Part shown: positions 1-4,902 of the stretch, piece after piece
Numbering within the stretch: position 1 is the first letter of the stretch
Layout: every line of letters begins with the position of its first letter
NCBI GenBank assembly: GCA_900544705.1
Contig: UQWH01000086.1
Coordinates: 1-5,439 of the forward strand
DNA length: 5,439 nt
Direction of reading: 5' to 3'
Origin: an uncultured Eubacteriales bacterium
GTDB taxonomy: Bacteria; Bacillota; Clostridia; Oscillospirales; Oscillospiraceae
Notes under the pieces: model-generated
The model's database searches: none
Told to the model about the DNA's origin: nothing
Seen by the model: the letters and a program-made list of their open reading frames with translations, nothing else
Position numbers and translations under genes: made by a program

Positions 1-43
1 CGGCGGACATTTTCAGCGGACGAAACGGCCGGAGCTTCCAAAA

Positions 44-84
44 ATTTCGAGTCAGCCCCGTTATGACCACTTCGATACCTCTCC
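44..84 (-). pseudogene. Truncated tRNA-Ser(CGA), 5' half, copy 1
   Basis: Read leftward from 84 this gives a 5' acceptor strand GGAGAGG, then T8 and A9, a three-pair D stem (TCG with CGG) with GG and A residues in the D loop, the 5' anticodon stem GCTGA and a perfect anticodon loop CTCGAAA. The anticodon CGA (positions 49-47) would read UCG serine codons, with T33 before it and A37 after it. The match ends one base past the loop, where the sequence becomes a run of five T. There is no 3' anticodon stem, variable arm, T arm or CCTCTCC acceptor strand in 1-43, so it cannot be a functional tRNA. The window edge does not explain the loss, because the break is 40 bp inside. Confidence 0.7.
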
Positions 85-121
85 ATATTAAGTTTTGTTG
101 CGGCAGCGTACCGAAAAAAAC

Positions 122-165
122 CTGATTTCGAGTCAGTCCCGTTATAACCACTTCGATACCACTCC
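122..165 (-). pseudogene. Truncated tRNA-Ser(CGA), 5' half, copy 2
   Basis: Read leftward from 165 this gives GGAGTGG, T8, A9, D stem TCG/CGG, 5' anticodon stem ACTGA, loop CTCGAAA with anticodon CGA (130-128), and TCAG, which pairs with four of the five 5' stem bases (137·121 is an A·G mismatch). It then runs into seven T (120-114). No variable arm, T arm or 3' acceptor strand follows before copy 1 begins. Compared with copy 1, the acceptor differs at base 5 (T for A) and the D loop at one base. It is the more complete copy, still only a tRNA 5' half. It lies about 107 nt downstream of the predicted leftward transcription start near 272, so it could be transcribed. Confidence 0.7.
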
Positions 166-224
166 ATAGGATATGCAGCGCGAACACCGGCAAAAAATGC
201 AAAAAATGGGAACCATTCCGAGCG

Positions 225-265
225 ACAGCCGTCTTAAACACAGTTGAGAGGCTGTTTGCTTTTTA
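225..265 (+). terminator. Possible intrinsic terminator hairpin
   Basis: ACAGCC (225-230) pairs perfectly with GGCTGT (250-255). Inside, CTTAA pairs with TTGAG around a six-base loop, with a small internal loop between the two stems. The plus-strand tail TTGCTTTTT is T-rich but interrupted. No gene in the window ends just upstream, so this may be the relic of one further left, or part of a leftward RNA. On the minus strand no T run follows directly. Confidence 0.35.
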
Positions 266-278
266 CACTGCGCAATTT

Positions 279-307
279 ATTATAACAGCTTGCCGCACAG
301 AAATCAA
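279..307 (-). promoter_or_regulatory. Leftward sigma-A promoter
   Basis: On the minus strand, TTGATT (307-302) is separated by exactly 17 bp from a perfect TATAAT (284-279), preceded by TGT in the extended -10 position. The start would be near 272, transcribing towards the two tRNA-Ser halves. It is divergent from the glycosidase promoter at 364-392. No protein gene follows within the window. Confidence 0.5.
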
Positions 308-363
308 GCCCGGCCCGGAAAAAAGCGAGCATTCCGGTCGCGGCAGGAAATTTCTCCGGCATA

Positions 364-392
364 TTTACATAGAATTCTCAATGTGCTATAAT
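364..392 (+). promoter_or_regulatory. Promoter of the phosphodiester glycosidase gene
   Basis: TTTACA (364-369), a 17-bp spacer and a perfect TATAAT (387-392), with TGC in the extended -10 position (384-386). The start should fall near 399, leaving a leader of about 34 nt. Because the -10 box overlaps the ATG at 391, that ATG is not in the transcript. Confidence 0.8.
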
Positions 393-432
393 GTCGTGGA
401 TTTTGAAAACCACATGGAGGAACGATCATCCT

Positions 433-1722
433 ATGATAAAAAAACCAAACGCAGCGCAGGGCAATGAACTGCTCACGCCCGCGGCTGCGCCAAATAAGAA
501 GCGAAAGAAGAAACCGGCCAAGCCCTACCGCAAGCTGCGGATCGCGGCGTGGATCCTTGGCATCGCGCTGCTGCTGGAGTGTCTTTATTGCTTCGTCGTA
601 TTCACGAACAATCCGACGATCCGCTCTCTGCGGGAGGCCTACATCGAAACGGCAATGTCCACCATGTCCCACCACTGGCTGGCGGAATGGTTCTTCCCGG
701 ACTATATGGTCCAAAGCGTTGTCTCCCGGATGGACAATTCCCAAAAGGATCAGATCGGCATCATCAGCAAATGGGACAACAAGGACGCTTCCGCCCCGAC
801 AAAGCCTTCGGAAACGACCCCGCAGGAAAAGGAGCGCGCCGAGCGTGCCGCCTTCTTTGAGCTCTTCTGGGAGCTGGACAACACGACCTTTGAAGAGTAC
901 GTTATGCAGCATCCGGACGTGCTGGAAAACGGCTGGAACAACATCAAGATCAACGAGTCAGGTCTGGACGACGACGGCACCAGCATCCGTACCACCATGG
1001 GTGAGCAGGTGCTCGCGATCGACGCGAAAAACAAGATCCTGATCGTGCGCGTGAAAGGCTCCGGCTTTATCGGCGCACTGGCGATCGCCAAGGATCCATC
1101 TCAGCTCAGCCTTGCGCCCTCGGCCTACATCGGCTCCTACGGTCAGCAGCTGCACGCCATCGCGGAGGAAAATGACGCGCTTCTGGCCGTGACCGGCAGC
1201 GGCTTCATGGATCCGGAGGGCATGGGCGACGGCGGCGAAATCGCGGGCTACGCCATGTGCCGCGGCAAATCCTATGGCGAGCATTATCCCAGCGGCTACA
1301 AGCGCATTGAACTGCACGAGGATAATCTGCTCTATGTCATGGACGCCGATCAGCCGGTGTCGAAGGACACCACGGACGCCGTGGAGTTTTCCCCCGCGCT
1401 GATCGTCGACGGCGAAGCGCTGGTGGACGAATACTCCGGCTGGTACGCGATCAATCCGCGCGCCTGCCTCGGCCAGTCCTCAAAGAAGGAGATTCTCATG
1501 CTCGTCATTGAGGGCCGCATGATCGGCCGTTCTCTCGGCTGCGAGCTGGCCGCCTGCGTGAAGATCCTGCAGCAGCATGACTGCTATCAGGCAATGAATC
1601 TCGACGGCGGCACCAGCGCCGTGCTGTGGTATGACGGACAGTACGTAACGAAGTGCTCCAACACCTCCATCGTTTCCCGGCTGATGCCGAACGCATGGGT
1701 CTACGGAACACGCGAATCCTGA
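433..1722 (+). CDS. Membrane-anchored phosphodiester glycosidase (NAGPA-domain) protein
   Basis: This 429-aa protein belongs to the NAGPA/phosphodiester glycosidase family, whose members act outside the cytoplasm on sugar phosphodiesters and are often labelled exopolysaccharide-related in Firmicutes. It has a basic N-terminus (KKRKKK, residues 22-27), one membrane helix at about 36-57, a charged linker with an acidic and Pro/Thr-rich part (about 100-145), and a catalytic domain from about 190. Family signatures are GSGFMD (255-260), NPRACLGQ (341-348), GCELAACVKIL (369-379) and NLDGGTS (389-395) near the C-terminus. Basic residues before the helix suggest N-in, catalytic domain outside. I chose ATG 433 because GGAGG (416-420) precedes it by 12 nt and the in-frame ATG at 391 lies in the -10 box. 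It appears monocistronic, between its own promoter and terminator. The family is clear; the substrate is unknown. Confidence 0.88.
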   Translation: MIKKPNAAQGNELLTPAAAPNKKRKKKPAKPYRKLRIAAWILGIALLLECLYCFVVFTNNPTIRSLREAYIETAMSTMSHHWLAEWFFPDYMVQSVVSRMDNSQKDQIGIISKWDNKDASAPTKPSETTPQEKERAERAAFFELFWELDNTTFEEYVMQHPDVLENGWNNIKINESGLDDDGTSIRTTMGEQVLAIDAKNKILIVRVKGSGFIGALAIAKDPSQLSLAPSAYIGSYGQQLHAIAEENDALLAVTGSGFMDPEGMGDGGEIAGYAMCRGKSYGEHYPSGYKRIELHEDNLLYVMDADQPVSKDTTDAVEFSPALIVDGEALVDEYSGWYAINPRACLGQSSKKEILMLVIEGRMIGRSLGCELAACVKILQQHDCYQAMNLDGGTSAVLWYDGQYVTKCSNTSIVSRLMPNAWVYGTRES

Positions 1723-1734
1723 ACAGAATCATGG

Positions 1735-1766
1735 CAGCGGTCGGAGAACCCCGGCCGCTGTTTTTT
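1735..1766 (+). terminator. Intrinsic terminator of the glycosidase gene
   Basis: CAGCGGTCGG (1735-1744) pairs over ten positions, including one T·G, with CCGGCCGCTG (1751-1760). The loop is AGAACC and six T follow (1761-1766). It starts 12 nt after the stop codon and separates this gene from the next promoter at 1795. Confidence 0.9.
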
Positions 1767-1794
1767 ACTTCCTGAAAAAACCGCGCCGCGCGCG

Positions 1795-1823
1795 TTGACA
1801 ATCTGCGCAGGTTTTTGTATAAT
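1795..1823 (+). promoter_or_regulatory. Consensus promoter of the scaffold/GGGtGRT operon
   Basis: Perfect TTGACA (1795-1800) and perfect TATAAT (1818-1823) with the optimal 17-bp spacer. This is the strongest promoter in the window and predicts high basal transcription starting near 1830. Confidence 0.92.
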
Positions 1824-1829
1824 ACCAGT

Positions 1830-1939
1830 AGAAATCGTCAAAATCGGGTATTGCGGTTTGCGCGCCGATGGGACGAGAAACAGGTTATTTTTTTGCAGCC
1901 CATCAGGGCGCAATGAAAAGAACGGAAAGGATTTTTGCA
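1830..1939 (+). promoter_or_regulatory. Structured 5' leader (about 110 nt)
   Basis: Two adjacent hairpins can form. The first pairs AAATCG (1841-1846) with CGGTTT (1854-1859) around a seven-base loop. The second pairs 1862-1872 with 1899-1911: GATGGG with CCCATC perfectly, continued by five more GC pairs with single-base bulges at 1905 and 1908, closing a 26-nt loop with a seven-T run. The ribosome site AAAGGA (1926-1931) lies 14 nt past the stem. I recognise no known riboswitch core. It may be a cis-regulatory or mRNA-stabilising element; function is inferred only from length and structure. Confidence 0.4.
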
Positions 1940-2632
1940 ATGATTTACACAACAGAAGTACAGCATATGTGTCCCGTCGCAAAGGGCGCATACCATGGCC
2001 CGGCTCCCATCCCCGAAGAGGGCAAGTGGGTACAGGCGAAGGAAATCGGCGACATTTCCGGCTTCACCCATGGCGTAGGCTGGTGCGCACCGCAGCAGGG
2101 CGCCTGCAAGCTGACCCTGAATGTGAAGAACGGCGTCATTGAGGAAGCTCTGGTCGAAACGATCGGCTGCTCCGGCATGACCCATTCCGCGGCAATGGCT
2201 TCTGAGATCCTGATCGGCAAGACCATTCTGGAAGCTCTGAACACCGACCTCGTCTGCGACGCCATCAACACCGCCATGCGCGAACTGTTCCTGCAGATCG
2301 TCTATGGCCGCACCCAGTCCGCGTTCTCCGAAGGCGGCCTGTCCGTCGGCGCTTCCATGGAAGACCTCGGCAAGGGCCTGCGCTCTCAGGTCGGCACCAT
2401 GTTCGCCACCAAGGAAAAGGGCCCGCGCTACATGGAAATGGCAGAAGGCTATGTCACCCGTCTGGCTCTGAACAAGGAAGATGAGATCGTCGGCTATGAA
2501 TTCATCAACCTCGGCAAGATGATGGACTTCGTCAAGAAGGGCATCGACGCCGCCGAAGCGATGGAGAAGGCCAAGGGTCACTACGGCCAGTTCGACAACG
2601 CCGCCAAGTACATCGACCCGCGTCAGGAATAA
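1940..2632 (+). CDS. NifU/IscU-like iron-sulfur cluster scaffold protein
   Basis: This 230-aa protein carries an IscU/NifU N-terminal-type domain. Such proteins hold a nascent Fe-S cluster before transfer to apo-proteins in the cytoplasm. Three cysteines fall in the family pattern: C56 in GACKLTLNV, C77 in TIGCSGM followed by an SAAMASEIL helix, and C106 in DLVCDAI, matching the three ligand cysteines of IscU. It also has C11 (HMCPV) and C49 (GWCAP), and is longer than a typical IscU of about 130 aa, with an extra C-terminal part from about 125. ATG 1940 has AAAGGA nine nt upstream; in-frame ATGs at 1868 and 1913 lie in the structured leader, and the second has only a weak AGGG before it. The GGGtGRT gene begins 17 bp after the stop, so the two form an operon. 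No cysteine desulfurase is in the window. Family assignment is good; the client protein is unknown. Confidence 0.88.
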   Translation: MIYTTEVQHMCPVAKGAYHGPAPIPEEGKWVQAKEIGDISGFTHGVGWCAPQQGACKLTLNVKNGVIEEALVETIGCSGMTHSAAMASEILIGKTILEALNTDLVCDAINTAMRELFLQIVYGRTQSAFSEGGLSVGASMEDLGKGLRSQVGTMFATKEKGPRYMEMAEGYVTRLALNKEDEIVGYEFINLGKMMDFVKKGIDAAEAMEKAKGHYGQFDNAAKYIDPRQE

Positions 2633-2649
2633 GATAGGAGGAACACAAC

Positions 2650-3651
2650 ATGGCTTTGTTTGAAAGTTACGAAAGAAGAATCGACAAAATCAACGGTGTC
2701 CTCGCACAGTATGGCATCGGCTCCGTTGAGGAATGCCGTGAGATCTGCAAGGCGAAGGGCTTCGACCCCTACGAGATCGTCAAGGGCATTCAGCCCATCT
2801 GCTTTGAGAACGCCTGCTGGGCATACACCGTCGGCGCCGCCATCGCGCTGAAGTCCGGCGTGACCACCGCCGCAGAGGCTTCCCGCAAGATCGGCGAAGG
2901 CCTTCAGGCCTTCTGCATCGACGGCTCCGTTGCCGACGACCGCAAGGTCGGCCTCGGCCACGGCAACCTCGGCGCAATGCTGCTGAGCGAGGAGTCCAAG
3001 TGCTTCGCATTCCTGGCAGGTCACGAGTCCTTTGCGGCTGCGGAAGGCGCCATCGGCATCGTCCGCAATGCGAATAAGGCCCGCAAGACCCCCCTGCGCG
3101 TTATCCTGAACGGCCTTGGCAAGGACGCTGCGCAGATCATCTCCCGTATCAACGGCTTCACTTATGTGCAGACCAAGTTCGACTACTACACGGGCGAGCT
3201 GAAGATCGTCCGCGAGATCCGCTACTCCGAGGGCGAGCGCGCCGACGTCCGCTGCTACGGCGCTGACGACGTCCGCGAGGGCGTTGCCATCATGCACCAC
3301 GAGGGTGTCGATGTTTCCATCACCGGCAACTCCACCAACCCGACCCGCTTCCAGCACCCTGTCGCCGGCACCTATAAGAAAGAGTGCATCGAGCAGGGCA
3401 AGAAGTATTTCTCCGTCGCTTCCGGCGGCGGCACGGGCCGCACCCTGCACCCGGACAACATGGCCGCAGGCCCCGCTTCCTACGGCATGACCGACACCAT
3501 GGGCCGTATGCACTCCGATGCACAGTTCGCAGGCTCCTCCTCTGTCCCGGCGCACGTGGAAATGATGGGCTTCCTGGGCATGGGCAACAACCCCATGGTC
3601 GGCGCTACCGTCGCTGTCGCGGTTGCTGTGGAAGAAGCGCTGAAGAAGTAA
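2650..3651 (+). CDS. GGGtGRT protein (family of unknown function)
   Basis: This 333-aa protein contains the signature GGGTGRT at residues 259-265, which names the family (Pfam PF14057, by recall). Around it are other features probably conserved: GHGNLGAMLL (about 103-112), GNSTNPTRFQHPVAGTYKKE (226-245), an Asn/Gly/Met-rich stretch at about 269-315, and an Ala/Val-rich C-terminal helix. It has eight cysteines (29, 33, 51, 56, 89, 118, 202, 246), including the pairs C29-C33 and C51-C56, which could bind metal or a cluster. No signal peptide or clear membrane helix is seen, so it is probably cytoplasmic. Translation starts at ATG 2650, eight nt after a perfect AGGAGG (2636-2641). It sits 17 bp behind the NifU/IscU-like gene, suggesting it receives or works with a cluster. 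Length and ends look intact. The molecular activity is unknown. Confidence 0.9.
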   Translation: MALFESYERRIDKINGVLAQYGIGSVEECREICKAKGFDPYEIVKGIQPICFENACWAYTVGAAIALKSGVTTAAEASRKIGEGLQAFCIDGSVADDRKVGLGHGNLGAMLLSEESKCFAFLAGHESFAAAEGAIGIVRNANKARKTPLRVILNGLGKDAAQIISRINGFTYVQTKFDYYTGELKIVREIRYSEGERADVRCYGADDVREGVAIMHHEGVDVSITGNSTNPTRFQHPVAGTYKKECIEQGKKYFSVASGGGTGRTLHPDNMAAGPASYGMTDTMGRMHSDAQFAGSSSVPAHVEMMGFLGMGNNPMVGATVAVAVAVEEALKK

Positions 3652-3706
3652 GAAATTTTCTGATTTCGTGCGTCCTTCTGCGAGAATAAGATAAAATTGT
3701 TAGAAA

Positions 3707-3744
3707 AACCGCTCCTGATTGTTATGGTCAGGAGCGGTTCTTTT
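3707..3744. terminator. Bidirectional intrinsic terminator between convergent genes
   Basis: AACCGCTCCTGA (3707-3718) and TCAGGAGCGGTT (3728-3739) form a perfect 12-bp stem with a nine-base loop. Plus-strand transcripts then meet CTTTT; minus-strand transcripts meet a run of T made by the A's at 3704-3708. It can therefore end the GGGtGRT operon from the left and the phosphatase transcript from the right. Confidence 0.93.
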
Positions 3745-3770
3745 CGCCGTTTTCGCGCTCAAAGCGACAA

Positions 3771-3795
3771 TTTGTCCACATTTTGTCCACGTGGA
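3771..3795. repeat. TTTGTCCAC direct repeat running into a palindrome
   Basis: TTTGTCCAC occurs at 3771-3779 and 3782-3790, 11 bp apart. The second copy runs into the perfect 10-bp palindrome TCCACGTGGA (3786-3795), which ends one base before the phosphatase stop codon. TTGTCCACA differs by one base from the DnaA box TTATCCACA, but only two such sites exist here. The role is unknown. Confidence 0.45.
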
Positions 3796-3796
3796 G

Positions 3797-4300
3797 TCAA
3801 GCGCGCGTGGGATGAATGAAGCAGCCGTTTTCTCGGTCAGAAGCTCTTTCATTCAGAATATGTTCCAGCAGGGCGGCGCAGCCGGCGTCGATGTCCCGCT
3901 CGGCCGCGGTGAAATCGCGGGTATACCACGGGTCTGCCACGCCGCGCGGATGATCGGTGAAGTCCAGCAGCAGGGACACCTTGCCCTGTGGGTCGCCGCC
4001 GAACAGCCGCAGCATATCCCGGCGGTTTCCTTCATCCATGCCGACGATATAGTCATATAGCGCGTAATCACTGCGCTGAAGCCGCTGTGCGGTCTTGCCG
4101 GCGCAGGAAATACCGCGTGCCTCCAGCAGTCGGCGCACCGGCGGATAGACGGGATTGCCAATCTCGTCATCGGAGGTCGCTGCCGAGGCGATGGAAAACT
4201 CCCCCTCTAAATTTTTGCGCCGCACCAGATCCTTCATCACGAATTCTGCCATCGGGCTGCGGCAGATATTGCCAAGACACACAAAAAGAATGGAAATCAT
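3797..4300 (-). CDS. Low-molecular-weight protein tyrosine phosphatase
   Basis: This cytoplasmic enzyme of 167 aa is of normal size for the family, which removes phosphate from phosphotyrosine via a cysteinyl intermediate. The N-terminal loop FVCLGNICRS (6-15) holds the CX5R motif with nucleophile C8 and R14; C13 is the second loop cysteine that in relatives can form a protective disulfide. The general acid is D123 in DPWYTRDF (123-130). The core looks complete. Two ATGs stand side by side (4303 and 4300); GGAG on the minus strand (4310-4307) is six nt from the second and three from the first, so I prefer 4300. It has its own leftward promoter and converges on the terminator at 3707-3744. No tyrosine kinase or capsule gene is adjacent, so the substrate is unknown. 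Arsenate reductase, a related fold, is less likely given the DPWY motif and the absence of ars genes. Confidence 0.93.
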   Translation of the reverse strand: MISILFVCLGNICRSPMAEFVMKDLVRRKNLEGEFSIASAATSDDEIGNPVYPPVRRLLEARGISCAGKTAQRLQRSDYALYDYIVGMDEGNRRDMLRLFGGDPQGKVSLLLDFTDHPRGVADPWYTRDFTAAERDIDAGCAALLEHILNERASDRENGCFIHPTRA

Positions 4301-4329
4301 CATTTGCTCCTTTGCCAGTTTCTTTCAGT

Positions 4330-4358
4330 ATAATAGCACAAAATCGTCGGTTTTTCCA
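4330..4358 (-). promoter_or_regulatory. Promoter of the phosphatase gene
   Basis: On the minus strand TGGAAA (4358-4353) is followed after 17 bp by TATTAT (4335-4330), with TGC in the extended -10 position. The start would be near 4323, giving a leader of about 22 nt. The weak -35 box is compatible with activator help; the LytTR-type repeats begin 8 bp upstream of it. Confidence 0.55.
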
Positions 4359-4366
4359 GAGGGATG

Positions 4367-4396
4367 ACCGTCTGTGTGCCAATTTCGACCGATGAT
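4367..4396 (+). promoter_or_regulatory. Candidate LytTR binding site (two direct repeats)
   Basis: ACCGTCTGT (4367-4375) and ACCGATGAT (4388-4396) are 12 bp apart. The AlgR/AgrA/LytR site, as I recall it, is two repeats of [TA][AC][CA]GTTN[AG][TG] separated by 12 or 13 bp; each copy fits 7 of the 8 constrained positions. The second repeat ends 10 bp before the -35 box of the LytTR gene. A perfect dyad, TTTCGA (4383-4388) and TCGAAA (4396-4401), overlaps the second repeat. The placement fits an activator acting on its own promoter and perhaps on the divergent phosphatase promoter. Confidence 0.5.
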
Positions 4397-4406
4397 CGAA
4401 AAACAG

Positions 4407-4435
4407 TGGACTCCCCCGCTGCTCTGCGCTATACT
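4407..4435 (+). promoter_or_regulatory. Promoter of the LytTR/DUF3021 operon
   Basis: TGGACT (4407-4412), a 17-bp spacer and TATACT (4430-4435). Both boxes are near consensus but not perfect. The start would be near 4442, so the leader is only about 18 nt and the in-frame ATG at 4364 is outside the transcript. Confidence 0.65.
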
Positions 4436-4459
4436 GTAGTCACAAGGGGGATGCAGGAC

Positions 4460-4900
4460 ATGAAACTGGAAATCAAACTCGACCCTGCCCGCACGGAGCC
4501 GCTCGTGACCGTGCAGACGGAGGAAATCACGCCGGAGGTGGACGAGATCGTCCGCCGCCTGACGCAGGAGGCGCCACGGCTTCTGACCGGCAGCCGGGAC
4601 GGACGGCTGGAAATTCTGGAGCCAGAGAGCATCTACCGCATCTACGCTTCCGACGGCAAGGTCTTTGCCGTCACGGAAAAGGGCGAATACGTCCTGCGGC
4701 AGCGGCTGTATGAACTGGAAGCGTCGCTGGACGGCAGAAAATTTGTGCGTATCTCCAACGCGGAGATCATTCATCTGAAAAAGGTCGAGCACTTCGATCT
4801 GAGCATCACGGGGACGATTCTCGTGCGCCTGAGCGACGGATCGACCACCTATGTCTCCCGCCGCTATGTCGGCAGAATCAAACAAATACTGGGGGTATGA
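4460..4900 (+). CDS. LytTR-domain DNA-binding transcriptional regulator
   Basis: This 146-aa protein consists of a short N-terminal part (1-45) and a LytTR DNA-binding domain (about 48-144), seen in YRIYASDGKVFAVTEKGEY (59-77), RKFVRISNAEIIHLKKVEHF (93-112) and TTYVSRRYVGRIKQILG (129-145), the last being the characteristic end of the domain. There is no receiver domain or phospho-acceptor module, so it is not a classical two-component regulator. ATG 4460 is chosen: AAGGGGG (4444-4450) lies nine nt upstream, and the longer frame from 4364 starts before the promoter. The stop codon overlaps an ATG at 4897, and the DUF3021 gene follows directly, so the two are translationally coupled. Candidate binding repeats lie upstream of its own -35 box, suggesting autoregulation. 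Such LytTR/membrane-protein pairs control bacteriocin, competence or stress genes in other Firmicutes; the targets here are unknown. Confidence 0.9.
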   Translation: MKLEIKLDPARTEPLVTVQTEEITPEVDEIVRRLTQEAPRLLTGSRDGRLEILEPESIYRIYASDGKVFAVTEKGEYVLRQRLYELEASLDGRKFVRISNAEIIHLKKVEHFDLSITGTILVRLSDGSTTYVSRRYVGRIKQILGV

Positions 4901-4902
4901 AA

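Larger units (their letters stand above)
44..168 (-). repeat. Tandem 44-bp direct repeat (two copies, 81-bp period)
   Basis: Positions 44-87 and 125-168 match at 41 of 44 bases (differences at 56/137, 65/146 and 80/161). Similarity stops abruptly on both sides: the left flanks read AAAA versus CCTG, the right flanks TTAA versus GGAT. Read on the minus strand the unit is the 5' half of a tRNA plus three upstream bases (TAT). With only two copies and a tRNA-derived unit, this is not a CRISPR array. Confidence 0.9.
1..363. other. Left intergenic region without a protein gene
   Basis: I see no convincing protein-coding gene here. The stretch holds two minus-strand tRNA-Ser 5' half copies (44-84 and 122-165), a hairpin with a T-rich tail (225-265), and a leftward promoter (279-307). 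The hexamer GCGGAC also occurs twice near the left edge (positions 4-9 and 17-22, approximately). The minus-strand reading frame that crosses 304-912 runs antisense through the glycosidase gene and lacks family signatures, so I treat it as a shadow. Confidence 0.6.

Noticed and set aside
44..168. CRISPR array
   Set aside because: Only two repeats, unequal flanks and no further spacers; the repeat unit is a tRNA 5' half.
391..432. Upstream in-frame ATG at 391 for the glycosidase
   Set aside because: It overlaps the TATAAT box at 387-392, so it precedes the transcript start; ATG 433 has a ribosome site.
1838..2581. 247-codon minus-strand frame opposite the scaffold gene
   Set aside because: It is antisense to a clearly recognisable family and would start inside the scaffold gene and end in its leader; no domain signature is seen.
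2623..3555. 310-codon open frame on the minus strand opposite the GGGtGRT gene
   Set aside because: It is low-complexity (Ala, Gly, Val, Asp), as expected from the complement of a GC-rich gene with strong codon bias; the plus-strand frame has a family signature, ribosome site and operon context.
3797..4300. Arsenate reductase (ArsC, thioredoxin-coupled type)
   Set aside because: The DPWYTRDF acid loop and length fit a tyrosine phosphatase, and no ars genes are adjacent.
4329..4334. Plus-strand TATAAT as a rightward promoter
   Set aside because: No -35-like hexamer lies 16-18 bp upstream (positions 4305-4313 hold the phosphatase ribosome site); the same bases serve the leftward promoter.
4364..4459. 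32-residue N-terminal extension of the LytTR protein
   Set aside because: It lies upstream of and across the -35/-10 boxes (4407-4435), has no ribosome site, and does not resemble LytTR protein N-termini.
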